Positions 55,571-63,485 of a DNA stretch of 64,000 nt are shown here, in pieces. Source of the stretch: Bacteroidales bacterium. GTDB lineage: Bacteria > Bacteroidota > Bacteroidia > Bacteroidales > GCA-2748055. Made by a program: the position numbers and the translations under genes. The stretch is from contig JARGFM010000004.1 in the NCBI GenBank assembly GCA_029210725.1, positions 1-64,000 on the forward strand. Reading direction: 5' to 3'. Positions within the stretch are counted from its first letter, which is position 1. Every line of letters begins with the position of its first letter. Below the pieces are notes generated by a model. That model made no database searches and was not told where the DNA came from. It was given only the letters and a program-made list of their open reading frames with translations.

Positions 55571-56086
55571 CTAATTTGCGGGGGTAAAGGAACGGAAGGT
55601 ATCATCCTCATAAATGACAAGGACCTGTAAAATCTTCCGCTTTCCAGAGCCTAAAGCCTCCGCTATTGCTCCTGTCGGAACACCGGCGGGATCCCCGCCT
55701 TCCGCGGAACTTTTAGCCGCAGAAGCTGCCGCTTCAGGTTTTTCCGGGCCTTTCACAGCTTCAGAAGCGCCCCTTGTTTCCGTCTCCAGGTTGTGTTGTT
55801 CAGGAATCCGGCCGGGATCCGGCTCTTCCGTTTCTACCGGAATATCAAAGAGATTTCCACTTACCTTCCTGCCCATCTGTTCATACATGCTCCCTTCCCC
55901 CGTCATCAACCAGGAGGCATTCAGTCCCGGAAAAGCTTTTAAAGTCTTCTGCAGAAAGTCAAAGCTGGGTTTGTTCCGGCCCGAGAGCACGTGCGAAATG
56001 CTGCTTCGCTGAACTCCTATCAGATCGGCAAATTTGGAAGGGGACAGCTGTTCCAGGTCCAGTAACTGAATAAGACGCTCTTTCAT
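55571..56086 (-). CDS. XRE-family (Cro/CI-type) transcriptional regulator
   Basis: In this 171-residue protein, residues 1-65 are an HTH_XRE fold (LSPSKFADLIGVQRSSISHVLSGRNKPSFDFLQKTLKAFP), with the recognition helix region at about 24-35. A Met/Glu-rich segment and an Ala/Glu-rich linker follow, then a C-terminal segment of unknown fold. This type is common in Bacteroidota. Three TTACA-N2-TGTAA sites lie directly upstream and the -7 box of the gene is inside one of them, so it probably represses itself. Confidence 0.9.
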   Translation of the reverse strand: MKERLIQLLDLEQLSPSKFADLIGVQRSSISHVLSGRNKPSFDFLQKTLKAFPGLNASWLMTGEGSMYEQMGRKVSGNLFDIPVETEEPDPGRIPEQHNLETETRGASEAVKGPEKPEAAASAAKSSAEGGDPAGVPTGAIAEALGSGKRKILQVLVIYEDDTFRSFTPAN

Positions 56087-56100
56087 TATAAAATCTTTGA

Positions 56101-56159
56101 TTACAAATGTAACAAGTATTTTGTTTCCATATGTAACATGATATAATTTACATTTGTAA
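56101..56159. promoter_or_regulatory. Operator cluster and divergent promoter boxes (XRE)
   Basis: Three palindromic sites are spaced 24 and 23 bases apart: TTACAAATGTAA (56101-56112), TTCCATATGTAA (56125-56136, one mismatch) and TTACATTTGTAA (56148-56159). Site 1 contains the minus-strand -7 box TACATTTG (56111-56104), 17 bases before the xre ATG. Site 3 contains the plus-strand box TACATTTG (56149-56156), 7 bases before a possible small gene. A bound regulator would block both promoters. Confidence 0.65.
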
Positions 56160-56163
56160 CATA

Positions 56164-56232
56164 ATGGAAATAATAAGGATATTTGCTTATTATATGAAGA
56201 AAGGGCCTTTGTATGATCTACCGGACAAATAA
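56164..56232 (+). CDS. Possible 22-residue peptide, XRE-controlled
   Basis: This 22-codon frame begins MEIIRIFAYY and ends LPDK, with stop TAA at 56230. It starts 7 bases after a perfect -7 box inside operator site 3, the same box-to-start distance as in many other genes here. It is divergent from the xre gene. Translation is unproven, and the transcript could be non-coding. Confidence 0.4.
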   Translation: MEIIRIFAYYMKKGPLYDLPDK

Positions 56233-56300
56233 GTAATTATGATGGATTATAATCATATGGTTTTATAAATCTTCAATCTGCTATATACCTGTTAAATCGA

Positions 56301-56351
56301 GCGCTTTCGAAGCGCCCGGGCCGGGCTTTTAAAGCCCACTGAGCCCGTTTT
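56301..56351 (+). terminator. Hairpin pair ending the small XRE-divergent transcript
   Basis: GCGCTTTCGAAGCGC (56301-56315) and GGGCTTTTAAAGCCC (56323-56337) are adjacent hairpins. A short T run follows at 56347-56351. They lie 69 bases after the possible peptide gene and could end its transcript. Confidence 0.4.
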
Positions 56352-56577
56352 TACCTTAGTTTTTGCCTTCAGGGTTTATATTAAAGTAATATTTCATGTG
56401 ATTCTGATATTATACTGGTTTTCAAGAATATATTTGGATATTTTGATAGTTTATAAGCACTTTTAAGGCTAATAGATGATATTTCATTGAAGTTTTATCA
56501 CGATGATCTCTGTAATAAACTGGTTATTTGATGTTTATACCCTTCAACTTACGATTTGAAAGCCTGGTATATTTAGT

Positions 56578-56686
56578 TTACATATGTAACAGGACAAAAG
56601 GGCTGAATCTGTATTTATTTGTGTATTATCTCTTCTTTTTCCGTTGGTTACAATTGTAACCGCTGCTATATTGATTACATTTGTCA
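56578..56686. promoter_or_regulatory. Distant XRE-type operator sites
   Basis: Three further palindromes match the sites before xre: TTACATATGTAA (56578-56589), TTACAATTGTAA (56648-56659, core of the perfect 16-bp GGTTACAATTGTAACC at 56646-56661) and TTACATTTGTCA (56675-56686, one mismatch). The last contains a plus-strand -7 box TACATTTG (56676-56683). No clear gene follows within reach. Confidence 0.55.
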
Positions 56687-57100
56687 ATTATATACGAAGA
56701 TCTTAGCATCCCGGAAATTCAGTCCCCTGTTTGACTTCTCAGAGACAGACCATCTGGAATCCGGAACCTGGAGCCGGGGAACAGCATGCACGCCCTGCCT
56801 TCTCCCGCATGCAAAACTTCAGCGTTTGCAGAGACGATTTTCCCTCCTCCCCCTTCCTGTAGCCTGTAGCTGATTTTTTTTATGTGCCTGATTTATACTT
56901 TAGCCTTCCAGAATGAAGTATAGGCAGACTACCTGCCGGAAGGAATGAAAACAGGAACTTCTAAGGGACTTAAAAGGGCCCGAAATTCTGCTTTTATTTT
57001 TGAAATAGAAGAAGATAGACGGATTTTCCGGTGGATTCACCGGGAACTCAAGCAGGAGAAATCAGGCAGTTTTATCAGAATTCCTGGCCCAATTGATTCT

Positions 57101-57180
57101 CCTCGCAGCTTGCTGCGAGGAATCATCGATTAATTTTTTATTTTAAATGTGCTCGCTTACCCCGCAGCAGAGCTACGGGG
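57101..57180. repeat. REP-like palindromes
   Basis: CCTCGCAGC-TT-GCTGCGAGG (57101-57120) is a perfect palindromic hairpin. CCCCG-C-AGC-AGA-GCT-A-CGGGG (57160-57180) is a second, weaker one with related arms. They lie just beyond the end of the convergent symporter gene and look like REP-type palindromic repeats. Confidence 0.6.
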
Positions 57181-57213
57181 AACCGAGTTTACGAGCTCAG
57201 CGCAGCTAAAACG

Positions 57214-58482
57214 CTAGCGTAATTCACCCTCCGAACGGGCCACGATGGAAGAAACCGTGGTATCTCCGGTGATATTGACCACCGTGCGCAACATGTCCAG
57301 AGGCCGGTCCACCCCCAGGATCAGGGCCAGTCCCTCCACAGGCAGTCCCACCGAGTTCAGAACAATAATAAGCATCACTATACTGCCGCTGGGAATCCCC
57401 GGTGAACCAATAGAGGCCAGGGTCGCGGTAAGCACAATCGTGAGCTGCTGAACCAGGGTCAGGTCAATGCCAAAAACCTGGGCAATAAACACTGCCGCTA
57501 TGGCCTGATAGCAGCTGGTACCATCCATGTTGATGGTCACTCCCACAGGAAGTACGAAGTTGGCAATAGATTTGGAAACACCCAGTTCATTGGTTACCTG
57601 CTTCATAGTGACCGGCAGGGTGGCCGCACTGGAGCTGGTCGTAAAGGCGACCAGCTGGGCCGGCAGGATCGCTTTCATAAAGGCGGGAACCCGGAAACCG
57701 GTAAAAATACGCATCAAAAGTGGGTAGAATCCCAGAATCAGCAGAAATAGTCCGATGATCACGGTTAACATATACATGCCCAGGGCGGTGAAAATGTCCG
57801 CATCTCCGGAAAAATCCACAACCAGGGCCGCCATCAGGGCGAATACTCCGATAGGGGCAAATCGCATGATCAGATCCACAATCTTCAGAATCACGTCATT
57901 GAGGCCCTCAAAGAAGTCTTTGACTACCTCGGTCTTCGGGCCAGGTACCAGTACCAGCGCTATACTGAAGAGTATTGCAAAGAAAATGATCTGCAGCATT
58001 TTGGAGTTATCCCCGGCGGCTTTGAAGAAATTCTCCGGGATCATATCTTCGAAAAAGAAGAGTGGTGATTGTTTTCCTATTTCCCGGGCCGATTCCTGCG
58101 TGATCTCCAGCTGTCCGGCAAACTTTTCCCTGTATTGCTCCTGCTTCTCATCCGGAAATACATCTCCCGGTTTAAAAATATTCACCATGGCCAGTCCGAC
58201 TGTTGTGGCAAACACCGTGGTTACTATATAGATGACAATGGTTTTGTATCCGATCCTGGAGAGCCTGGTAATGTCGGTCAGACTGGAAATTCCCTTGACA
58301 AGCGATACAAAAATAAGGGGAACAGCAATAAGTTTCAGCAGTTTAAGAAAGATTGTTCCCCACGGTTTTATCCAGTTGGTGGTGAAGTTTTCCCATCCTG
58401 TCCAGACGGCCACCAGACCGAAGAGGATTCCCAGTCCCATTCCCATAAAGATCTTTGCCCAGAGCGGTAGTTTTTTCAACAT
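57214..58482 (-). CDS. Dicarboxylate/amino acid:cation symporter (DAACS family)
   Basis: This 422-residue protein has about eight membrane helices and the family pair of re-entrant hairpins. Signatures are LIAVPLIFVSLVKGISSL, TTSSSAATLPVTMKQV and NMDGTSCYQAIAAVFIAQVFG (the NMDGT motif). It transports dicarboxylates or glutamate/aspartate with Na+ or H+. It is next to the YdiJ-like gene (25-base gap), so a C4/C5 acid substrate would fit. Confidence 0.93.
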   Translation of the reverse strand: MLKKLPLWAKIFMGMGLGILFGLVAVWTGWENFTTNWIKPWGTIFLKLLKLIAVPLIFVSLVKGISSLTDITRLSRIGYKTIVIYIVTTVFATTVGLAMVNIFKPGDVFPDEKQEQYREKFAGQLEITQESAREIGKQSPLFFFEDMIPENFFKAAGDNSKMLQIIFFAILFSIALVLVPGPKTEVVKDFFEGLNDVILKIVDLIMRFAPIGVFALMAALVVDFSGDADIFTALGMYMLTVIIGLFLLILGFYPLLMRIFTGFRVPAFMKAILPAQLVAFTTSSSAATLPVTMKQVTNELGVSKSIANFVLPVGVTINMDGTSCYQAIAAVFIAQVFGIDLTLVQQLTIVLTATLASIGSPGIPSGSIVMLIIVLNSVGLPVEGLALILGVDRPLDMLRTVVNITGDTTVSSIVARSEGELR

Positions 58483-58507
58483 AATATCTCAGCTATTATT
58501 TTCGAAT

Positions 58508-61468
58508 CTACTTTAATGCCTCAAACAGCACCTCAACCGGATGCAGGGCCCTTCGGCCCGTACCATCCGCAATCTGATGCCTGCAACTGGTTCCCGGTGC
58601 CACTATCAGTGCTGCTGTATCGGATTCACGCACAGCAGGAAACAACACCAGTTCCCCCACTTTCATGGACAGCTCATAATGCTCCTTCTCATATCCAAAG
58701 GAGCCAGCCATGCCACAGCAACCTGAAGGGATCTCCTCCACCGTGAAGTTCGCTGGTATGGAGAGCACACGTTTGGTCGGACCGGTACTGGCTATGGATT
58801 TTTGCTGACAGTGTCCGTGAAGCTTCAGAGTCCTCTTTTCTTCGGTAAACAGGGAGCTGTCAAACAAATGATTGTCAAATGCCTGTTCCAGGTACTCCTC
58901 GATGGTAAAACAGTGCCGGGAAAGTGCTTCGGCCTGCTCTTTCAAATCATCTCCCACCAGCTCGGGGAACTCATCCCTGAATCCCAGTATGGCAGAAGGC
59001 TCAATTCCAACCAGGGGGCGCTCCCCGGAAATGAGCACGGAAAAGATCTCCACATTTTTCCGGGCGATCTTCCGGGCTTTTTTCAACAATCCTTTGGATA
59101 TGTAGGTACGCCCGCTAAGGGGATGCTTTACTATGAAAACCCTGATTCCCAAACGATTAAAAAAACGAATGCTGCATATCCCAAGGCTGGTGTCATGGTA
59201 ATTGCTAAATTCATCCACATAGAGTACCAATTCAGGAGCATCAACGGGCAACACACTGTTCAGGCTCTCCAGGTTCCTGGCCGCCCAACTCCTGAGGGTG
59301 CTTCTGCCCAGGGTTGGTATGCTCCTCCTGGCAGCAAAACCAAGCAGTCTCTTCAGCAGCCGGGAACTCAGCCTGCCTGTGGCCAGATAGTTGAAGACTC
59401 CCGGAAAGAACATTCCCAGGCTGTTTATCCTGGATATATTGGCTATCAGCAAGGTACGCAATGGTACAGGATGGTGATTATACCAGTGTTGCATAAACTC
59501 CGCCTTGATCTTGGCCATATCCACACTGGATGGACACTCCGATTTACATGCTTTACAGGAAAGGCAGAGATCCAGCACCTTGTAGATATCGCTCTGGTCA
59601 AATGGCTTTTTCAGATCCCTGTCGGAGAGTACTTCGCGTAAGACATTGGCCCTGGCCCTGGTGGTTGCCATCTCGTCCCTGGTGGCCATGTAGCTGGGAC
59701 ACATGGTGCCTCCTGTAATCTCTGTCTTTCTGCAATCGCCTGATCCATTGCATTTTTCGATCAATTGCATGAATCCGCCTTCTCTGGAATAATCGAAATA
59801 AGTATGGAAGTCCGGCATCTGATAACCCGGCTCAAAACGTAAAAAAGAGTTCATGGGCGGGGTATCGGTAATCTTCCCTGTATTGAATATTCCCTCCGGG
59901 TCGAAAAGCTGTTTTACTTTCCGGATCAGGGCGAAATTCCTTTCCCCAACCATCAGCGGAATAAATTCCCCCCTCAATCTTCCGTCTCCATGCTCACCGC
60001 TCAATGAACCCCGGTACTTCTTCACCAGTCTGGCCGTATCCAGGGCAATGTCGTGGAAGATCTGAACATGTTTCGGATCTTTGAGGTTCATGATCGGACG
60101 GAGATGCAGCTCCCCTACCGAGATATGCGCATGATAAACGCATTCAAGATCGTATTTATCAAGTATTTGATTAAACTCAGCGATGTACTCTTCCAGCACT
60201 TCAACCCGGACACTGGTATCTTCGATTACCGACACAGGCCTTCCTTCTCCCGGGATATTGGAGAGCACTCCCAAACCCGACTTTCGCAAGGCCCAGACCT
60301 TCCCGATATCGGCCCCTGTGACCACCGGGAAATGGGTCCCCAGTCCCGCTGCCTTCATCTCCTTCTCCATCTTTTCAATTCGCTTCTGCAAAACGGCCTC
60401 ATTCCGGTCCATCAGTTCCACGATCAGGATCGCCCCGGGATCGCCCGAAAGGAAAAAGCGGTTCTTGAGCTGGGTAAGGTTCCCTTTGGTACAGTCCAGG
60501 ATGGTTTTATCCATCAGTTCCACGGCAGAGGGGCTGTGTTTCAGGGCTTCAAGATTCCCCCGGATGGCCTCCATTACCGAATTAAAATGTATGGGAACCA
60601 AGGCTTTATATGGCGGAGGAAGTGGAACCAGCTTCAGTTTTGCCTCGCTGATCAGCAGTAGTGTTCCCTCCGAGCCGGCCAGCAACTTACAGAGGTTGAA
60701 GTCCGGGTATCTGGCCTGCCCGCCGCGGTAAGGAGGCGAATCAAGCAACTCATCCAGGGCATAGCCGGTATTCCGTCTGACGACCGCCGGATCTGGAAAT
60801 CCGGAGAGGATCTCCTGCTGGTTGACCGGATCCCTGAGCATGGAATGAAGTTCGCGGTAGATCCGGCCTTCAAGTCCTTTCTTTTCAAGTTTCTCCCGAA
60901 ACTCATCCTTATTCAGGGGACCAAATTCTGTCACCGTGGAATCACTCAGAACGGCCCTTACAGAATGGGTGTGATCCCGGGTGGCCCCATACACCAGGGA
61001 ACGAAGGCCGCAGCTGTTGTTGCCGATCATTCCTCCGATCATACTCCGGTTGGAAGTGGAAGTTTCCGGACTGAAAAAAAGTCCCGTGGAGCGAATAGCC
61101 AGGTTCAGTTCATCCAGGATAACACCCGGTTCCACCCGGACCCAGCACTCTTTTTCATTAAGCTCCAGGATGCGGTTCATATGCCTCGACATATCTACCA
61201 CCAGGCCATTACCCACCACCTGTCCGGCCAGGGATGTTCCCGCCGTCCTGGGGATCAGGGATATCCCCTTCTCCCCTGCGAAGCGGACCAGTTCCCTCAG
61301 ATCCGCTTCATGTTTCGGATAAACCACTGCTCCGGGAACCTCCCTGTAATCGGATGCATCCGTGGCATACATCAGCCGTCGCAGGCGATCGGTAAAAAGT
61401 TCCCCGTCGATGCGCGCCCTGAGCTGATCAAAATCTGCCTGCCCTATTTGAGTGGATTTTTTGATAAT
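58508..61468 (-). CDS. YdiJ-like FAD/Fe-S dehydrogenase (probable D-2-hydroxyglutarate dehydrogenase), ATT start proposed
   Basis: From ATT 61468 the protein has 986 residues. The PCMH FAD-binding domain is at about 40-215 (TAGTSLAGQVVGNGLVVDMSRHMNRI) and an FAD-oxidase C-terminal domain at about 220-500. A Fe-S segment (CNGSGDCRKTEITGGTMCPSYMATRDEMATTRARANVLREV, CLSCKACKSECPSSVDM) and CCG repeats (HGHCQQKS, GCCGMAGSFG) follow. This order and size match YdiJ. The first ATG (61372) misses an upstream block, ADFDQLRARIDGELFTDRLRRL, that matches the family's N-terminus. That block has no ATG, GTG or TTG, only ATT, which lies 4 bases after a perfect -7 box. Confidence 0.8.
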   Translation of the reverse strand: MIKKSTQIGQADFDQLRARIDGELFTDRLRRLMYATDASDYREVPGAVVYPKHEADLRELVRFAGEKGISLIPRTAGTSLAGQVVGNGLVVDMSRHMNRILELNEKECWVRVEPGVILDELNLAIRSTGLFFSPETSTSNRSMIGGMIGNNSCGLRSLVYGATRDHTHSVRAVLSDSTVTEFGPLNKDEFREKLEKKGLEGRIYRELHSMLRDPVNQQEILSGFPDPAVVRRNTGYALDELLDSPPYRGGQARYPDFNLCKLLAGSEGTLLLISEAKLKLVPLPPPYKALVPIHFNSVMEAIRGNLEALKHSPSAVELMDKTILDCTKGNLTQLKNRFFLSGDPGAILIVELMDRNEAVLQKRIEKMEKEMKAAGLGTHFPVVTGADIGKVWALRKSGLGVLSNIPGEGRPVSVIEDTSVRVEVLEEYIAEFNQILDKYDLECVYHAHISVGELHLRPIMNLKDPKHVQIFHDIALDTARLVKKYRGSLSGEHGDGRLRGEFIPLMVGERNFALIRKVKQLFDPEGIFNTGKITDTPPMNSFLRFEPGYQMPDFHTYFDYSREGGFMQLIEKCNGSGDCRKTEITGGTMCPSYMATRDEMATTRARANVLREVLSDRDLKKPFDQSDIYKVLDLCLSCKACKSECPSSVDMAKIKAEFMQHWYNHHPVPLRTLLIANISRINSLGMFFPGVFNYLATGRLSSRLLKRLLGFAARRSIPTLGRSTLRSWAARNLESLNSVLPVDAPELVLYVDEFSNYHDTSLGICSIRFFNRLGIRVFIVKHPLSGRTYISKGLLKKARKIARKNVEIFSVLISGERPLVGIEPSAILGFRDEFPELVGDDLKEQAEALSRHCFTIEEYLEQAFDNHLFDSSLFTEEKRTLKLHGHCQQKSIASTGPTKRVLSIPANFTVEEIPSGCCGMAGSFGYEKEHYELSMKVGELVLFPAVRESDTAALIVAPGTSCRHQIADGTGRRALHPVEVLFEALK

Positions 61469-61472
61469 CCAA

Positions 61473-61480
61473 CAAATATA
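61473..61480 (-). promoter_or_regulatory. -7 box before the YdiJ-like gene
   Basis: TATATTTG on the minus strand is a perfect TAnnTTTG match, 4 bases before the proposed ATT start. It lies in the 33-base gap after the DUF1338 gene. Confidence 0.45.
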
Positions 61481-61501
61481 GCAGATTCTAAATTTCCCTG
61501 G

Positions 61502-62302
61502 TTACCTGTAATCGGTGCTTTCAAAGATCTTATCGGCCGAGCCTGCAATGAACCCGCTGAATAGCTGACCGTTGGAATCCCTGTACCTCCTGGCAAATTC
61601 ATAGTAGCACCCCGGAATCGTTCTCTTCGCGTCACTGAAACGGACCTCCACCTGGTCAGCAAGGGTGCTGGACTGCTCAAGCAGCTGAACCGGAGTTCCC
61701 TTCACCTCGCCCCCGGAACTGTTCAGCTGAAAACCATTCGCTTTCAGAAAGGAATTGACCTCTTCAATCGCGGTAAATTTCTCCAGGTAGTTGATGCTCA
61801 CCGTAAAATGGTTGGCCCTGTAACCGAAAGCGCATATCCAGGCAGCATATTCGGACTCCTTCCTGAGCCGTTCATAAAGCTCAAAGGAAACAGGATCAAA
61901 AACTGCTCCCCGGAATATCAGTTCCGGTGAATTCAGCAAACCCTCCGGGAGCTTATCCAACAGAGCACGGATGGCAGTACTGAACTCATCTGAGAACTCA
62001 TCCAGGATCAGCTCACTGATAAAAACCCGGGGAGCCTCAGGATTCCCCGGAAGCTCATAGTGCCTGGCTCTCAATTTCTTCGCTTCAAAATGGTATTCGC
62101 CGGCAGCCCGGTAACCTGCTTCGGTAAAAGGGCGGGCAATCACATCTATATGGACCCTGGGATCATCGAAGGTCCGGAAAGCCACATGGTCGTTGACGAC
62201 TCTTTCTCCCTCTTTTACAAAAAGATCATGGATTTGCTGCACATGTGGATTTTCTCCTGCATATTGATCCCACAGGCGCATAAAAATAGTTTCTGTTTTC
62301 AT
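61502..62302 (-). CDS. DUF1338 protein (HglS-like 2-oxoadipate dioxygenase/decarboxylase)
   Basis: This is a 266-residue protein if begun at MKTETIFMRLWDQY (62302); the frame is open to 62332. It is of the VOC-related DUF1338 type, with NDHVAFRTF, RHYELPGNPEAPRVFISELIL and RANHFTVSINYL supplying the expected iron-site His, Glu and His. The characterised member HglS converts 2-oxoadipate to D-2-hydroxyglutarate. The neighbour is YdiJ-like, and YdiJ oxidises D-2-hydroxyglutarate, so the two likely act in sequence. The alternative is a DUF1338 relative with another 2-oxo acid substrate. Confidence 0.82.
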   Translation of the reverse strand: MKTETIFMRLWDQYAGENPHVQQIHDLFVKEGERVVNDHVAFRTFDDPRVHIDVIARPFTEAGYRAAGEYHFEAKKLRARHYELPGNPEAPRVFISELILDEFSDEFSTAIRALLDKLPEGLLNSPELIFRGAVFDPVSFELYERLRKESEYAAWICAFGYRANHFTVSINYLEKFTAIEEVNSFLKANGFQLNSSGGEVKGTPVQLLEQSSTLADQVEVRFSDAKRTIPGCYYEFARRYRDSNGQLFSGFIAGSADKIFESTDYR

Positions 62303-62436
62303 CATTTTCGGCATATTTATATGGATAACCATTCTGCTCTAAAAGTGTTGAAAAAGATGTTTTACCAGGATAGGACTATGCTTTTTTTAATTAACTTTAA
62401 TGCCTGCATTCATATAACTCAAATTACTGATAATCA

Positions 62437-63483
62437 ATGGATTTAATTAATAGAATTAGGGATAAGGCCCGCCAGGATTGCCAGCGGATCGTGCTTCCGG
62501 AAGGAAATGAAGAGAGAACAATTATGGCAGCAGATGCCATTATCAGGGAAAAACTCTGTTACATCTACCTGATTGCGGATCCCGAGCTGCTGGAGCAAAA
62601 AGTGAAACAATACGGTCTGACAAATATTGAGAAGGCTACGATAATTAATCCCAAGGATCATCCTAAAAAACAGGCTTACACCGAGCTTCTTTACGAACTC
62701 AGGAAATCCAAGGGAATGACGATGGAGGAGGCGGGCAGACTGGTGGAGGATCCGCTTTACCTGGGAACCCTGATGATCAAAGCCGGAGATGCCGATGGCG
62801 AGGTTGCCGGAGCCTCCAATGCCACCAGCGATGTGTTGCGTCCTGCTTTTCAGATTGTTAAGACCTTGCCTGGTATCAGCATTGTTTCGGGAGCCTTTAT
62901 CATGATCCTGCAGGACCGCTCCTTTGGAGAAGACGGGGTGCTCGTATTTGCCGATGGCGCCGTGCATCCGGATCCCGATGAAAAACAACTGGCTGAAATT
63001 GCCGTAGCTACAGCAGCCACCACGCGCTCCATCCTCGGTTTTGAACCCAGGATCGCCATGATCAGTTTTTCCACCAAAGGAAGTGCCAGTCACCCCATGG
63101 TTGACAAGGTGGCCAATGCAACCAGACTGGTCAGGGAGATGAATCCCTCGCTGATTATCGGCGGCGAAATGCAGGCCGACGCCGCTCTGGTTCCAGCCAT
63201 CGCTGCCAGCAAGGCACCTGACAGCCCCATCCAGGGCGACGCAAACGTATTGATCTTCCCCGACCTGAATGTGGGCAATACGGCCTATAAACTGGTTCAG
63301 CGACTGGCCAAAGCCGAAGCTATAGGTCCCGTTTTGCAAGGAATGGCTGCCCCCATCAATGATCTTTCCAGGGGCTGCTCCGTAAGCGATATCGTTAACC
63401 TGGTGGCCATTACCGCCAATCAGGCATCCGGAATAAAAAAATCAGAAATAGATTGTGAATCACAGAATTTAACAGACTTATAG
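62437..63483 (+). CDS. pta: Phosphate acetyltransferase
   Basis: This 348-residue short-form enzyme converts acetyl-CoA and phosphate to acetyl phosphate. It has [16 protein letters not shown] at the N-terminus, [33 protein letters not shown] and [11 protein letters not shown] as family signatures. It lacks the N-terminal DRTGG and CBS-like domains of the long form. AckA follows within 2 bases, so both make ATP from acetyl-CoA during fermentative growth. Confidence 0.93.
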   Translation: MDLINRIRDKARQDCQRIVLPEGNEERTIMAADAIIREKLCYIYLIADPELLEQKVKQYGLTNIEKATIINPKDHPKKQAYTELLYELRKSKGMTMEEAGRLVEDPLYLGTLMIKAGDADGEVAGASNATSDVLRPAFQIVKTLPGISIVSGAFIMILQDRSFGEDGVLVFADGAVHPDPDEKQLAEIAVATAATTRSILGFEPRIAMISFSTKGSASHPMVDKVANATRLVREMNPSLIIGGEMQADAALVPAIAASKAPDSPIQGDANVLIFPDLNVGNTAYKLVQRLAKAEAIGPVLQGMAAPINDLSRGCSVSDIVNLVAITANQASGIKKSEIDCESQNLTDL

Positions 63484-63485
63484 TC

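Larger units (their letters stand above)
56087..57213. other. Gene-poor region of about 1.1 kb between xre and the symporter
   Basis: It contains the two operator clusters, the possible peptide gene, a hairpin pair and REP-like palindromes near the right end. Open frames at 56619-56873 and 56945-57133 (84 and 62 codons, plus strand) have no recognisable domain. The second ends inside a REP-like palindrome, so I do not annotate them as genes. Confidence 0.6.

Noticed and set aside
56619-56873. 84-codon plus-strand frame beside the distant operators
   Set aside because: The composition is unlike the neighbouring proteins, it has no motif, and it lies in AT-rich DNA holding palindromic sites. 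I treat it as chance.
56945-57133. 62-codon plus-strand frame before the symporter gene
   Set aside because: Its last codons are encoded by a REP-like palindrome and no family is visible. It could be a remnant, but the evidence is thin.
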